Below, in pieces: positions 7,802 to 16,026 of a DNA stretch of 42,713 nt; position 1 is the first letter of the stretch, and each line of letters opens with the position of its first letter. The notes beneath the pieces were generated by a model. It made no database searches. It worked only from the letters and a program-made list of their open reading frames with translations, and was not told where the DNA came from. The position numbers and the translations under genes were made by a program. Origin of the DNA: Clostridiaceae bacterium (GTDB taxonomy: Bacteria > Bacillota > Clostridia > Oscillospirales > Butyricicoccaceae); assembly GCA_009911355.1 (NCBI GenBank), contig QXXE01000031.1, positions 1 to 42,713 on the forward strand, given 5' to 3'.

Positions 7802-8051
7802 CGCTTGTAAAAATGCTGAGAATGCCTTTCGGACTTGAGCGGGGGACAGCAAAACCCCTTCTGACGGTGCCAGGGGCCTCGCGCTTTTTTCGGCTGGCGG
7901 GGGAGTCCTCCTGTGGTTCCGCCGTGCTGCGTTTCCTAAAAGTGGTCAGCCCGTCACATTCCGACGTTTTCTGTCAGGCTCCCTCCAAAACTGTCCTGAG
8001 ATCCTGCGGTACAAGGTATCATGAAACCATCTAAATAAAGAAAGGTGATTG
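7802..8051. other. intergenic stretch with no assigned feature
   Basis: Between the M56 operon terminator and the Spo0A_C-like gene I see no repeat of the composite family, no convincing -35/-10 pair and no coding frame with a ribosome-binding site except the one opening the next gene (AAAGGTG at 8041-8047). An 85-codon open frame exists but has no ribosome-binding site and no recognisable product. Confidence 0.5.
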
Positions 8052-8525
8052 ATGATGCAGATTTATCCGGAAGTGCTGATACGTTCTATTCTGGGGCCCG
8101 GACGCAGCAATACCCGCCCATTCGCTTATGCTGTCTACATAACTGCCGAGCGGCTTTTTGTCCAGCACATGACGATAGACGAGCTGCTTTTCACCAAAGA
8201 TATCTATTGCGCTGTCGCGAAGCGCCTGGGCGGGCATCCCGATTCGATAACCCGCCAGATTGAGCGCGTTGCGGGGCGCTGCCGCGAGAAACTTTGCAAA
8301 GAAGGGCTGTCGCGCAGGTATCTTGGACGGGCGGGAGGCGGTTCATGCAGCCCGCACATGCTGATCATCTGTTTTGCGGTATATGCCTATCTGGGTACGC
8401 CGTTTTATGAAGCGCTCAGCCTGTACCCGGAGCTGTTTGCAGGACGGCCGCCGAGGGGCGCGCATGTTGCAGCGGCCCCGCGTTTCTGCGCGCCCGGCCC
8501 CGAAGGGGGAAGCCCTGCGCCGTAG
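8052..8525 (+). CDS. Spo0A C-terminal-domain-like DNA-binding protein, stand-alone
   Basis: The 157-residue product has no receiver domain. Residues 1-85 resemble the Spo0A effector domain: an N-terminal helix pair (IRSILGPGRSN, YAVYITAERLFV), then LLFTKDIYCAVAKRLGGHPDSI followed by the recognition-helix-like TRQIERVAGRCRE, which parallels the (V)TKxLYPxIAKKY...S-VERAIRHAIE pattern of Spo0A. The tail after residue 105 is a hydrophobic helix and a low-complexity Gly/Pro/Ala stretch. Two adjacent ATGs (8052, 8055) both suit the AAAGGTG site; 8055 has the better spacing. It converges with cysS. A role in sporulation or DNA binding is inference from the domain alone. Confidence 0.6.
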   Translation: MMQIYPEVLIRSILGPGRSNTRPFAYAVYITAERLFVQHMTIDELLFTKDIYCAVAKRLGGHPDSITRQIERVAGRCREKLCKEGLSRRYLGRAGGGSCSPHMLIICFAVYAYLGTPFYEALSLYPELFAGRPPRGAHVAAAPRFCAPGPEGGSPAP

Positions 8526-8539
8526 CCTTTGTGCTGGGC

Positions 8540-9952
8540 TTATACCCGGCTCCACTGGGTGCCCTGGCGGGTATCCTTGATGGCAATGCCTTTTTCGTTC
8601 AGCAGGTAGTCGCGGATGCGGTCGGCCTCGGCGAAATCCTTGTTTTTCTTTGCCGCCGCGCGCTTCGCGATCAGTTCCTCGACCTCGGCGTCGATACCCG
8701 CGTCCTCACGCTGCTGCACAAGGTTCAGAACCCCGGCAAGCTCCATGAAAAGGGTGTGCGCGGCGGACAGGAATGCCTTTGTGGCGTCCTGATGCGCGCC
8801 GGTGTAGGCGTTGATGTCGCGCACGAGCTCAAACACTGCGGACAGCGCGTCGGCGGTGTTCAGGTCGTCGTCCATCGCAGCGATAAAGCGCTCCTTGTGC
8901 CCGCCGAGCGCGGCGAGCTTTTCGGACTCCTCTGCCGTCATGGTATCGCCGGACGCTTTGGAAATACGGAATTCGAGGTTGTTCCGGCTCTCATACAGGC
9001 GTTCCAGCGAGGTTTTATTCATTTTCAGCGATTCCTCGGAATAGTTGAGCGGCGTGCGGTAATGCGCAGACAGCATGAACATGCGGATGGTCTCGTAGCC
9101 GAACGCCTGCGCCGCGTCGCGCACCATGAAGAAATTACCTGCCGATTTGGACATTTTCTGGTTGTCGATGGTCAGGAAGCCGTTGTGCAGCCAGTAATTG
9201 GCGAAGGTGCAGCCGTTGGCGCACTCGGACTGGGCGATTTCGTTCTCGTGATGGGGGAAGGTCAGGTCGAGCCCGCCGGAATGGATATCGATGGTCGCGC
9301 CAAGGTACTTGTTCGCCATTGCCGAGCACTCAATGTGCCAGCCGGGGCGGCCTTTTGTGCCCCAGGGGGTGTCCCAGGCGGGCTCGCCGGGCTTTGCGGC
9401 CTTCCAGACTGCAAAATCCATCGGGTCTTCCTTGAGCTCGCCGACGCTGATGCGCGCCCCCGCCTGTAAATCCTCAAGCGGCTGATGGCTCAGCTTGCCA
9501 TATTCGGGAAAGGTCTTTGTACGGAAATAAACGTCGCCGTTTGCCGCAATATAGGCATGCCCCTTGTCGAGCAGCCGCTGCACGATATCAAGGATCGCGT
9601 CCATCGTATCGGTCGCGCGGGGGTGGAAGGTCGCGGGGGCGATGCCTAATCCCTGCGCGTCGGTAAAATACTCTTTTATATAACGCTCGGCAATCACGTC
9701 ATAGGTCACACCCTCGTCATTTGCCTTGCCAATGACCTTGTCGTCGATGTCGGTAAAATTCTGCACGAACGTAACCTTGTAGCCGCGGTACTCAAAATAG
9801 CGGCGCAGCAGGTCGAAAATAATAAACGGGCGCGCGTTGCCGACATGGAAATAGTTGTAAACGGTCGGGCCGCAGGAATACATTTTGACCTCGCCGGGGG
9901 TAATCGGCACAAATTCTTCCTTCGTGCGGCTCATGCTGTTAAACAATTTCAT
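8540..9952 (-). CDS. cysS: cysteinyl-tRNA synthetase
   Basis: The 470-residue class I synthetase charges tRNA-Cys with cysteine. The zinc ligand C27 lies in YSCGPTVYNYFHVGNARP, which also holds the HIGH-type signature HVGN. Further zinc ligands are in GWHIECSAM and FPHHENE, and the KMSKS loop is present as QKMSKSAGN. The C-terminus has the usual helical domain and ends with DFAEADRIRDYLLNEKGI-IKDT. The start was set at MKLFN, with AAGGAG ten bases upstream; upstream in-frame sequence is only translated repeat. It lies after the GNAT gene, across the repeat array at 9998-10275, so it may be read through the array. Confidence 0.97.
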   Translation of the reverse strand: MKLFNSMSRTKEEFVPITPGEVKMYSCGPTVYNYFHVGNARPFIIFDLLRRYFEYRGYKVTFVQNFTDIDDKVIGKANDEGVTYDVIAERYIKEYFTDAQGLGIAPATFHPRATDTMDAILDIVQRLLDKGHAYIAANGDVYFRTKTFPEYGKLSHQPLEDLQAGARISVGELKEDPMDFAVWKAAKPGEPAWDTPWGTKGRPGWHIECSAMANKYLGATIDIHSGGLDLTFPHHENEIAQSECANGCTFANYWLHNGFLTIDNQKMSKSAGNFFMVRDAAQAFGYETIRMFMLSAHYRTPLNYSEESLKMNKTSLERLYESRNNLEFRISKASGDTMTAEESEKLAALGGHKERFIAAMDDDLNTADALSAVFELVRDINAYTGAHQDATKAFLSAAHTLFMELAGVLNLVQQREDAGIDAEVEELIAKRAAAKKNKDFAEADRIRDYLLNEKGIAIKDTRQGTQWSRV

Positions 9953-9997
9953 ATGAAAAAAACTCCTTCGCTGTAATTGTAATCCAAAGCATACAAC

Positions 9998-10275
9998 CCC
10001 GTCCCGCCCGCAGGCGAAGAAAGGGATTCCAAAGGGACTAGTCCCTTTGGCGCTCGCCGCGCAGGCGCGGGGTGCAGGGGCAGAGCCCCGCCGCCCGCCG
10101 CGCAGGCGCGGGGTGCAGGGGCAGAGCCCCGCCGCCCGCCGCGCAGGCGCGGGGTGCAGGGGCAGAGCCCCGCCGCCCGCCGCGCAGGCGTGGGGTACAG
10201 GGGCAGAGCCCCGCCGCCCGCCGCGCAGGCGCGGGGTGCAGGGGCAGAGCCCCACCGCTCACTGCGCAGGCGCAG
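9998..10275. repeat. composite repeat, locus 3: C-B then tandem 41-bp A units
   Basis: End motif C (CGTCCCGCCCGCAGGCG) is followed by B (CCAAAGGGACTAGTCCCTTTGG, 10030-10051) and about five A units of 41 bp, each with GGGGCAGAGCCCC. The last unit, nearest the GNAT gene, is degenerate and supplies that gene's final codons and stop. It is an inverted counterpart of locus 2, with B in place of D. Confidence 0.9.
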
Positions 10276-10759
10276 GGTGCAGCGCCCCTGACGCAAGCGC
10301 GTGCAGGGCGTCGCCGGAAAGGTTGTAATTCGTCCAGTCCTGCATGGGCTTTGCGCCAAGGGCACAATAAAAATCAATGCTCGGCTGGTTCCAGTCCAAA
10401 CAGGCCCACTCAACGCTGCCATAGCCGCGTTCGCACGCCGTCCGCGCAAGCGCTTCCATCAGCGCTTTGCCGCAGCCCGCGCCACGGCAGGCCGGGTCGA
10501 CGAACAAATCCTGCAAATACAGGCCGGGAAGGCCAGGAAAGGCCGAGAAAATCGGGAAAAAGAGCGCGAAGCCGACCGGTTCCCCCTCCAATTCCGCAAG
10601 CAGGACTTCGGCCATTTTTTCAGTGAAAACCCACTTTTCCAGCAGCTCCGGCGTGACCGTAACCTCGTCCTCCATGTGCTGGTACTGCGCAAGGCCGTCA
10701 ATGAAACGCAGCAGATGCGGAATGTCCCGCGCCCGCGCAAAACGGATGTTTACTGCCAT
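10259..10759 (-). CDS. GNAT-family N-acetyltransferase (diamine-acetyltransferase-like)
   Basis: The 166-residue protein shows the GNAT fold: an opening VNIRFARARDIPHLLRFI, the central PGLYLQDLFVDPACRGAGCGKALM with the acetyl-CoA-binding R-G-x-G-x-G-like loop, and the late segment SVEWACLDWNQPSIDFYCALGA. The LYLQDLFV and LDWN-P-IDFY patterns are those of spermidine/spermine-type acetyltransferases, so a polyamine or small amine substrate is plausible but unproven. The ATG at 10759 overlaps the pgsA stop region and follows a GAGG site. The last nine residues (GALHPAPAQ) are encoded by the degenerate edge of the repeat array. Confidence 0.88.
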   Translation of the reverse strand: MAVNIRFARARDIPHLLRFIDGLAQYQHMEDEVTVTPELLEKWVFTEKMAEVLLAELEGEPVGFALFFPIFSAFPGLPGLYLQDLFVDPACRGAGCGKALMEALARTACERGYGSVEWACLDWNQPSIDFYCALGAKPMQDWTNYNLSGDALHALASGALHPAPAQ

Positions 10760-10767
10760 TGCCAGCC

Positions 10768-11460
10768 TCACTTTTTGGGACGGGTCGCGCCCTCGGCAAC
10801 CAGGCTCCAGTTGCGCTTGAGATAGTCATAGCCCGAATAGAGCGTGACAAGCGTCATGACCAGCCCGACAAGGCCCGAAAGCGGCGCAAGCGGATGCCCG
10901 CTGCCCGCCGTCAGGATGGCGGTGGGGCCGTCCGCGCCGCCAATCACGCCGATAGAGGACGAGGCTGTCGCTTCGGGCAGGTAGGGGTTGGTGATAACCG
11001 TAACGCCGAACTGGCTGTTGTCCGTCGCCCAGCCCCAGTAGATGGCCAGCAGGAAAATCAGGATGACGCCCGCGATCTGCACGCAGGTCTTTACCTTCCC
11101 CGACCACGCCGCCGCCATGACCTGGCCCTTTGCCGCCGCCACGTTGCGCAGGCTGGTAATGATAAACTCGCGGGCAAGGATCAGGAATACCATCCAGCTT
11201 GCCAGAAGCCCCTGCCCGACAAAAATGACCAGCGCCGCCGTGACCAGCAGCTTATCCGCAAGCGGGTCAACAAACTTGCCGAAGTCGGTCACCTGGTTGT
11301 ATTTCCGCGCAATATAGCCGTCCAGGAAATCAGTGAACGACGCTACGCAGAACAGAACCAGCGCCGCCAGCTGCCACTGCCAGCCGTCCAGCAGCGCGAA
11401 AACTACGAAAAACGGGATCATTGCGATCCGCACCAGTGTTATTTTATTCGCTGTTGTCAT
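10768..11460 (-). CDS. pgsA: CDP-diacylglycerol-glycerol-3-phosphate 3-phosphatidyltransferase with an unusual insert
   Basis: The 230-residue membrane enzyme makes phosphatidylglycerol phosphate. The CDP-alcohol phosphotransferase signature D-x2-DG-x2-AR-x8-G-x3-D-x3-D is present at 44-69 (DFLDGYIAR then GKFVDPLAD). Several hydrophobic helices follow. Between the helix at 129-143 and the final helix at 196-212 there is an extra segment of about 45 residues containing GVIGGADGPTAI (171-182) and then PLAPLSG. That string closely resembles the conserved motif of beta subunits of sodium-pumping decarboxylases (OadB/GcdB/MmdB). The usual PgsA has only a short linker there. It starts 19 bases after rimO with an AGGAGGGG site. 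Confidence 0.9.
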   Translation of the reverse strand: MTTANKITLVRIAMIPFFVVFALLDGWQWQLAALVLFCVASFTDFLDGYIARKYNQVTDFGKFVDPLADKLLVTAALVIFVGQGLLASWMVFLILAREFIITSLRNVAAAKGQVMAAAWSGKVKTCVQIAGVILIFLLAIYWGWATDNSQFGVTVITNPYLPEATASSSIGVIGGADGPTAILTAGSGHPLAPLSGLVGLVMTLVTLYSGYDYLKRNWSLVAEGATRPKK

Positions 11461-11479
11461 AAAAAACACCCCTCCTGTT

Positions 11480-12805
11480 TCAGCCGACGCGCGTGCCGGA
11501 AAGGTCCGCGCCCAGGCTGTCATCTATGCGCACCCGGACAAACTCGCCCGCCTGCACCGGCGTATCGGCGGCAAAGTATACCACGCCGTCGACCTCGACC
11601 GAGTCGGCGTAGCTGCGCCCGAAGTACATCCCCTGCATTTCGTCCCAGCCCTCGCACAGCACGTCAAGGGTTTCGTGCATCCGGGAGAAATTGTAATCGT
11701 CCATGACCCCGGATTGCAGCTCCTCGACAATCAGGCGGCGGGACTGCTTGGTTTCCGCGTCGACCTGATCGGGCAGCCCGGCGGCCTCGGTGCCCTCCTC
11801 GGGGGAAAATTCGAACACGCCCGCGCGCTCAATGCGCACGTCCTGCAAAAATTCGCACAGCTCGGTGAATTCCTCTTCGGTCTCGCCGGGGAGCCCCACG
11901 ATCAGGCTGGTGCGCAGCACAAGCCCTGGGATGTGCTCACGCAGCGCGTTCAGCAGGGCGGTGAGCGACTCCCGGTCGCCGGGGCGGTGCTGGGCGCGCA
12001 GGATGCGCTTTGACACATGCTGGATCGGGATATCCAGGTATTTCACGATTTTCGGCTCGTCCGCGATCACCTTGACCAGCTCGTCGGTGATCTGGTCGGG
12101 GTAGAGGTAGTGCAAGCGTATCCATGTGAAATCCAGCTTACAGAGCTCCCGCAGCAGGGCGGGCAGGCGGCGCTCGCCGTACAGGTCAATGCCGTATTTT
12201 GTGATATCCTGCGCAATCACAATCAATTCCTTCACACCGCCGTCGGCGAGCGCACGGGCTTCGCCGAGCAGCGCATCAAAATCCCGGCTGCGGTAGGCCC
12301 CGCGCAGCTTGGGGATGATGCAGTAGCCGCAGCGGTTGGAGCAGCCCTCGGCGATTTTGAGGAAGGCGGTGTGCGGCGGGGTGAGCCGGTCGCGCGCGCC
12401 CTCGAGGGCAGCGGCGGCGGGGTCGGCGAAATAGGCGGCTTTTTTTCCTTCCAGCACGTCGCGGACGGCGGAAACGACGTCGGTATAGCTGCCGGTGCCA
12501 AGCACGGCGTCGACCTCGGGCAGCTCGGTTTCGATCTCATCGCGGTAGCGCTGGGCGAGGCAGCCGGTTACGACCAGCCCGCGCAGCGCGCCTGTTTTTT
12601 TGTATTCCGCAGTTTCCAGAATGGTGCGTATGGCTTCGCTTTTGGCGGCTTCGATGAAACCGCAGGTGTTGACGATCGCAACATCGGCTTCGGCGAGGTC
12701 GCCGGTGAGGGTGAAGCCTGCTTGCCGCAGCTGGGCGAGCATGTGCTCGCTGTCGACCAGGTTTTTGGCACAGCCGAGCGAAATCAGTCCAATTTTTGCT
12801 TGCAT
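11480..12805 (-). CDS. rimO: ribosomal protein S12 methylthiotransferase
   Basis: The 441-residue radical-SAM enzyme adds a methylthio group to an aspartate of ribosomal protein S12. The N-terminal domain carries three cluster cysteines (SLGCAKN, NTCGF, GCLAQRY). The radical-SAM CxxxCxxC motif lies in GCSNRCGYCIIP (about 155). The C-terminal TRAM domain begins near VLCEGWDEMQGMYFGRSYADSVEVDGVV, which is the RimO rather than MiaB form. The start at MQAKIGLISLGC follows AAGGATGGG; in-frame sequence further upstream is translated repeat. Confidence 0.95.
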   Translation of the reverse strand: MQAKIGLISLGCAKNLVDSEHMLAQLRQAGFTLTGDLAEADVAIVNTCGFIEAAKSEAIRTILETAEYKKTGALRGLVVTGCLAQRYRDEIETELPEVDAVLGTGSYTDVVSAVRDVLEGKKAAYFADPAAAALEGARDRLTPPHTAFLKIAEGCSNRCGYCIIPKLRGAYRSRDFDALLGEARALADGGVKELIVIAQDITKYGIDLYGERRLPALLRELCKLDFTWIRLHYLYPDQITDELVKVIADEPKIVKYLDIPIQHVSKRILRAQHRPGDRESLTALLNALREHIPGLVLRTSLIVGLPGETEEEFTELCEFLQDVRIERAGVFEFSPEEGTEAAGLPDQVDAETKQSRRLIVEELQSGVMDDYNFSRMHETLDVLCEGWDEMQGMYFGRSYADSVEVDGVVYFAADTPVQAGEFVRVRIDDSLGADLSGTRVG

Positions 12806-12827
12806 AATCCCATCCTTTTTCGCGCTG

Positions 12828-12952
12828 TGGGATCGCCTCCGCAGCGGGCGCCAAAGGGCTCTGCCCTTTGGAATCCCGCGCCTCCGCGGCGAGCGCCAAA
12901 GGGACTCGCCCCTTTGGAATCCCCTTCTCGCCTGCGGGCGGGACGAAGGACT
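12828..12952. repeat. composite repeat, locus 4a (C-B-B, inverted)
   Basis: Two B hairpins stand in tandem: CCAAAGGG-CTCTG-CCCTTTGG at 12851-12871 and CCAAAGGG-ACTCGC-CCCTTTGG at 12896-12917, then end motif C (CGCCTGCGGGCGGGAC) at about 12930. It lies between rimO and recX. Confidence 0.85.
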
Positions 12953-12999
12953 CCGCAAACCGCAGATGCAGTGTTCTTCCAGCACAAAATGTTTATTTA

Positions 13000-13025
13000 G
13001 CCGTCCGTCCGAACGGACGGACGGC
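13000..13025. repeat. long perfect inverted repeat of GTCC/GGAC units
   Basis: GCCGTCCGTCCG, two bases, then its exact reverse complement: a 12-bp stem made of short direct repeats. No T-tract follows on either strand (CTAAATAAACATTTTG leftward), so its use as a terminator is uncertain. Confidence 0.6.
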
Positions 13026-13029
13026 GCTC

Positions 13030-13140
13030 CCCCGTCCCCGCCGCAGCGGAAAAAGGGAGTCAAGAGGGGCGAGCCCCTCTTGCGGGGGGTCCCGGGGGGC
13101 AGCGCCCCGCCGGGCGTCCTCCGCAGAGGGCGGACTCCCC
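13030..13140. repeat. composite repeat, locus 4b (variant C, B, A)
   Basis: A variant end motif (CGTCCCCGCCGCAGCGG) is followed by B with stem CAAGAGGGG / CCCCTCTTG (13061-13082) and an A-type palindrome GGGGGCAGCGCCCC. Compared with other copies, bases on both arms of B have changed together. Confidence 0.8.
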
Positions 13141-13142
13141 CG

Positions 13143-13643
13143 TTACTCCTCGAGCGACGCCTCGTACTCGTCGAGCGCGCGGCGGATGTCGTCCCAGCGG
13201 AAGCCCCGCCGCTGAAGCGCCGCAACCGCCTTTTGTACCTCGCGGCGGTCGGAAAGGTCGCCGCGCAGCCGCTTGTCCAGCAGCACGGTCATGCGCCCGA
13301 GGTCTGCATCAAAGCCGTCCAGCGCTTCGTCGATCAGCCCATCCGGGATGCCGCGCCTGCGCAGCTCCTGCCGGATGCGCAGCGGGCCGTAGCCGCGCCG
13401 GGTAAACGTGCGCACGGACGCTTCCGCAAGCTCTGCGTCGTTGAGCAGCCCGCGCTCCAGCAGCCATGCGGCCGCATAGTCCGCCGCGTCCTCCTCGTGC
13501 CCCTTTTCGAGCAGCTTGCGGTGCAGCGCCTTTTCGCTGAGCGCCCGGTAAGACAGCTGCTTTGCCGCTGCGTCCAGCGCCCGCCTGTAGCGCTGTTCCA
13601 GCTCCTCTCGGGTCTCCGGCGCGCCGGTTTCATATTCCTGCAT
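13143..13643 (-). CDS. recX: RecA-inhibiting regulatory protein RecX
   Basis: The 166-residue protein has the three-helix repeats of RecX. The motif ALHRKLLEKGHEEDAADYAAAWLLERGLLND (about 42-72) and RRGYGPLRIRQELRRRGIPDGLIDEAL (about 82-108) are typical. RecX binds along the RecA filament and limits its activity. The gene lies 49 bases downstream of recA on the same strand, the standard arrangement, and probably shares its transcript. Confidence 0.92.
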   Translation of the reverse strand: MQEYETGAPETREELEQRYRRALDAAAKQLSYRALSEKALHRKLLEKGHEEDAADYAAAWLLERGLLNDAELAEASVRTFTRRGYGPLRIRQELRRRGIPDGLIDEALDGFDADLGRMTVLLDKRLRGDLSDRREVQKAVAALQRRGFRWDDIRRALDEYEASLEE

Positions 13644-13692
13644 GTTTTGCTCCTGTTATAGCCGCTTTTCCGGGTTTTATGCGGCTTTTTGG

Positions 13693-14910
13693 TTAAAGAT
13701 CAAGATCGTCGTCAAAATCGTCCGCATCGATTGACACCGCGCGCGAAGCCGAGCCGCGCGTCTTGCCCTTTTTCGCCGGGGCCGCGGCTTCCGGTTCTTC
13801 AATGTACTCGTCGGTGGCCTCGTCATCATCCTCGCTCTTGGCGCGGACGGTCTTGTTGTTTTTCCGGTTGGCAACCGTCTCGGCCTGCCGGGTCTTGATG
13901 GCTTCCAGGATCTTCTGGTGCAGCTCCTCGCCTTCCTCGGGATGCTCCTTGAAGTAAAGCTTGGCGTTGTCGCGCCCCTGCCCAAGCCGGACGTCGCCCA
14001 TTGAATACCATGCGCCCGATTTCTTTACCAGGTCGAATTCTACACCCATGTCGACCAGCTCGCCCGTGTAGGAAATGCCCTCGCCGTACATGATGTCGAA
14101 TTCGGCTTCCTTAAACGGCGGTGCGACCTTGTTCTTGACCACCTTGCATTTGGTATGGTTGCCGATGAGCTCCTTGTCGTTTTTCAGCACCTCGCCCTTG
14201 CGCACGTCAATGCGGACGGATGCGTAGAATTTCAGCGCGCGCCCACCGGTTGTGACCTCCGGGCTGCCGTAAATCACGCCGACCTTTTCACGCAGCTGGT
14301 TGATAAAAATGACGATGGTGTTCGATTTCGCGATCGAGCCCGCCAGCTTGCGCAGCGCCTGGCTCATCAGGCGGGCATGCAGGCCGACGAACGAGTCGCC
14401 CATGTCGCCCTCGATCTCCGCGCGGGGGACAAGCGCCGCTACGGAGTCCACGACCACGATGTCCAGCGCGCCCGAGCGCACCAGCGCGTCGGTGATTTCA
14501 AGCCCCTGCTCGCCGCAGTCGGGCTGGGAAATCAGCAGGGAGTCGATGTCGACCCCGAGCGCGCGGGCGTAGACCGGGTCGAGGGCGTGCTCCGCGTCGA
14601 CGAATGCGGCCTCGCCGCCCGCCTTCTGCGCCTGTGCGACGCAGTGCAGCGCCAGCGTCGTCTTGCCGGAGGACTCCGGCCCGTAGATTTCAATGATGCG
14701 CCCCTTCGGGAGCCCGCCGATGCCGAGCGCTACGTCCAACCCGATCGAGCCGGTTGAAATATGGTCGAAGTTCAGCGTCGTGGTCTCCCCAAGGCGCATG
14801 ATCGTGCCTTTGCCGTGGGTTTTTTCGAGCTCGCCAAGCACCTTCGCGAGCGCTTTCTGCTTGTCCTCTGCCGGTTTGATTTTTGGCAGGGGCGCTTTTT
14901 TTTGTGCCAT
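13693..14910 (-). CDS. recA: recombinase RecA with a long acidic C-terminal tail
   Basis: The 405-residue protein is the strand-exchange recombinase and SOS co-protease. The Walker A motif GPESSGKT is at 77-84, followed by [21 protein letters not shown] (Walker B and L1) and the L2 region with [21 protein letters not shown]. The core ends near residue 340. The remaining 65 to 70 residues are charged, with acidic runs ([20 protein letters not shown]) around a basic KKGK segment, so the protein is roughly 50 residues longer than E. coli RecA. The start follows a GGAGG site. No LexA-type box is visible upstream; only repeat locus 5 separates it from prmC. Confidence 0.98.
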   Translation of the reverse strand: MAQKKAPLPKIKPAEDKQKALAKVLGELEKTHGKGTIMRLGETTTLNFDHISTGSIGLDVALGIGGLPKGRIIEIYGPESSGKTTLALHCVAQAQKAGGEAAFVDAEHALDPVYARALGVDIDSLLISQPDCGEQGLEITDALVRSGALDIVVVDSVAALVPRAEIEGDMGDSFVGLHARLMSQALRKLAGSIAKSNTIVIFINQLREKVGVIYGSPEVTTGGRALKFYASVRIDVRKGEVLKNDKELIGNHTKCKVVKNKVAPPFKEAEFDIMYGEGISYTGELVDMGVEFDLVKKSGAWYSMGDVRLGQGRDNAKLYFKEHPEEGEELHQKILEAIKTRQAETVANRKNNKTVRAKSEDDDEATDEYIEEPEAAAPAKKGKTRGSASRAVSIDADDFDDDLDL

Positions 14911-14937
14911 AGATACCTCCAAACTGTATTGGCCTTG

Positions 14938-15052
14938 CGCGGGCAGCGCCAGGGGCTCTGCCCCTGGACCCCAGGCAGGGCTCTGCCCTGCACCCGCGAT
15001 TTTTTTGTAAAAAAATCGAGTAAAAACTTTATCTCGCCTGCGGGCGGGACGC
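14938..15052. repeat. composite repeat, locus 5 (A-A-D-C)
   Basis: Two A-type palindromes (CCAGGGGCTCTGCCCCTGG and GCAGGGCTCTGCCCTGC) are followed by D (14997-15018), the GAGTAAAAACTTTAT flank and end motif C. It occupies the gap between prmC and recA. Confidence 0.88.
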
Positions 15053-15066
15053 GGGATCGCTTGCCG

Positions 15067-15936
15067 CTATCTGCCGCCGCGGGGAGCACGTGCGCTTACT
15101 ACCCGCTGGATACCGGATAAGTCCTCATGGATGCGCACGTCCCGCAGCCCCGCACGCTCGCACAGCCGCACAACGCTTTCCGCCTGCGTCCAGCCGCACT
15201 CGAAGTATAGCATCCCGCCTGGGACCAGCGCTTCCAGCCATTGCGAGGTGATGGAACGGTAGAAATCCAGCCCGTCCGCCCCGCCGTCGAGCGCCATGCG
15301 CGGTTCATAGTCTGCAACGCTCGGGTCGAGCATTTCGAATTCGTCGCGGCTGATGTAAGGCGGGTTGCACACGATGATATGGAACGCCCCCAGCGACGAC
15401 GGCGGCGCCGCCAGTGCGTTGCAGCGCACCGGGCGGAAACGCGCCGACACGCCCAGCCGTTTGGCGTTCTCCGCCGCCAGCAGCAGCGCGCCTTCGGAGA
15501 GGTCGGCGGCATAGACCGCCGCGTCCTCCACCTCGTGCAGCAGCGCAATGCCGATGCACCCCGAGCCGCAGCACAGGTCGAGCACCCGCGGCTCCATGAC
15601 CTCCTGCGCGCGCCGGATCGCCAGCCCGCACAGCGCTTCGGTGTCCGATCGCGGGATCAGCACGTCCGGCGTCACCCGGAAGGTCAGCCCGTAGAAATCC
15701 CATTCGCCCAGCAGGTAGGCCAGCGGCTCGCCGCCCAGGTAGCGGTCGGCCAGCTTGTGCGCTTCGCCCACGGTGCCGTCGTCCAGGTACAGGTGCGCCC
15801 AGCCCGCCGTGCGCCGCTTGTCCGCGTGGCAGACAAAGGCCGCAAGCTCGCGCGCTTCCAACGACGGCGAGGGCGTGCCTGCCTGCCGGAACCGCTTGAA
15901 TAGTTCCAGGTATAATTCATTGATTGTCATTGCCAT
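15067..15936 (-). CDS. prmC: release-factor glutamine methyltransferase
   Basis: The 289-residue SAM-dependent enzyme methylates the glutamine of the GGQ motif of release factors. The N-terminal helical domain (about 1-75) precedes EWDFYGLTFRVTPDVLIPRSDTE. The SAM-binding loop is VLDLCCGSGCIGIAL, and the catalytic NPPY lies in IVCNPPYIS. PrmC usually has DLGTGSG in the SAM loop; DLCCGSG is a common Firmicutes variant. A GGGGGTG site lies upstream of the first of two nearby ATGs. Its substrate, PrfA, is encoded about 19 kb away at 34552-35613. Confidence 0.95.
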   Translation of the reverse strand: MAMTINELYLELFKRFRQAGTPSPSLEARELAAFVCHADKRRTAGWAHLYLDDGTVGEAHKLADRYLGGEPLAYLLGEWDFYGLTFRVTPDVLIPRSDTEALCGLAIRRAQEVMEPRVLDLCCGSGCIGIALLHEVEDAAVYAADLSEGALLLAAENAKRLGVSARFRPVRCNALAAPPSSLGAFHIIVCNPPYISRDEFEMLDPSVADYEPRMALDGGADGLDFYRSITSQWLEALVPGGMLYFECGWTQAESVVRLCERAGLRDVRIHEDLSGIQRVVSARAPRGGR

Positions 15937-16026
15937 AGCTTGGGATACACCCCCTGTTTCCCGGCCCGCTGTTTGCCGCGGGCCGCCCTCTATTCCGAAA
16001 CCGCGCCCCGTCTGGGGCGCAGGCCT

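Noticed and set aside
7777-8034. 85-codon rightward open frame after the M56 gene
   Set aside because: It begins inside the terminator stem, has no ribosome-binding site and no family resemblance.
9953-9997. T-box leader for cysS
   Set aside because: The gap before cysS is mostly repeat and lacks the T-box consensus and a specifier-stem structure.
9998-10275. CRISPR-like look of the tandem arrays
   Set aside because: Units are contiguous 41-bp copies with no unique spacers, no leader and no cas genes nearby.
14911-14937. A LexA/SOS box directly upstream of recA
   Set aside because: I looked for GAAC-N4-GTTC-type palindromes on both strands in the short gap and found none.
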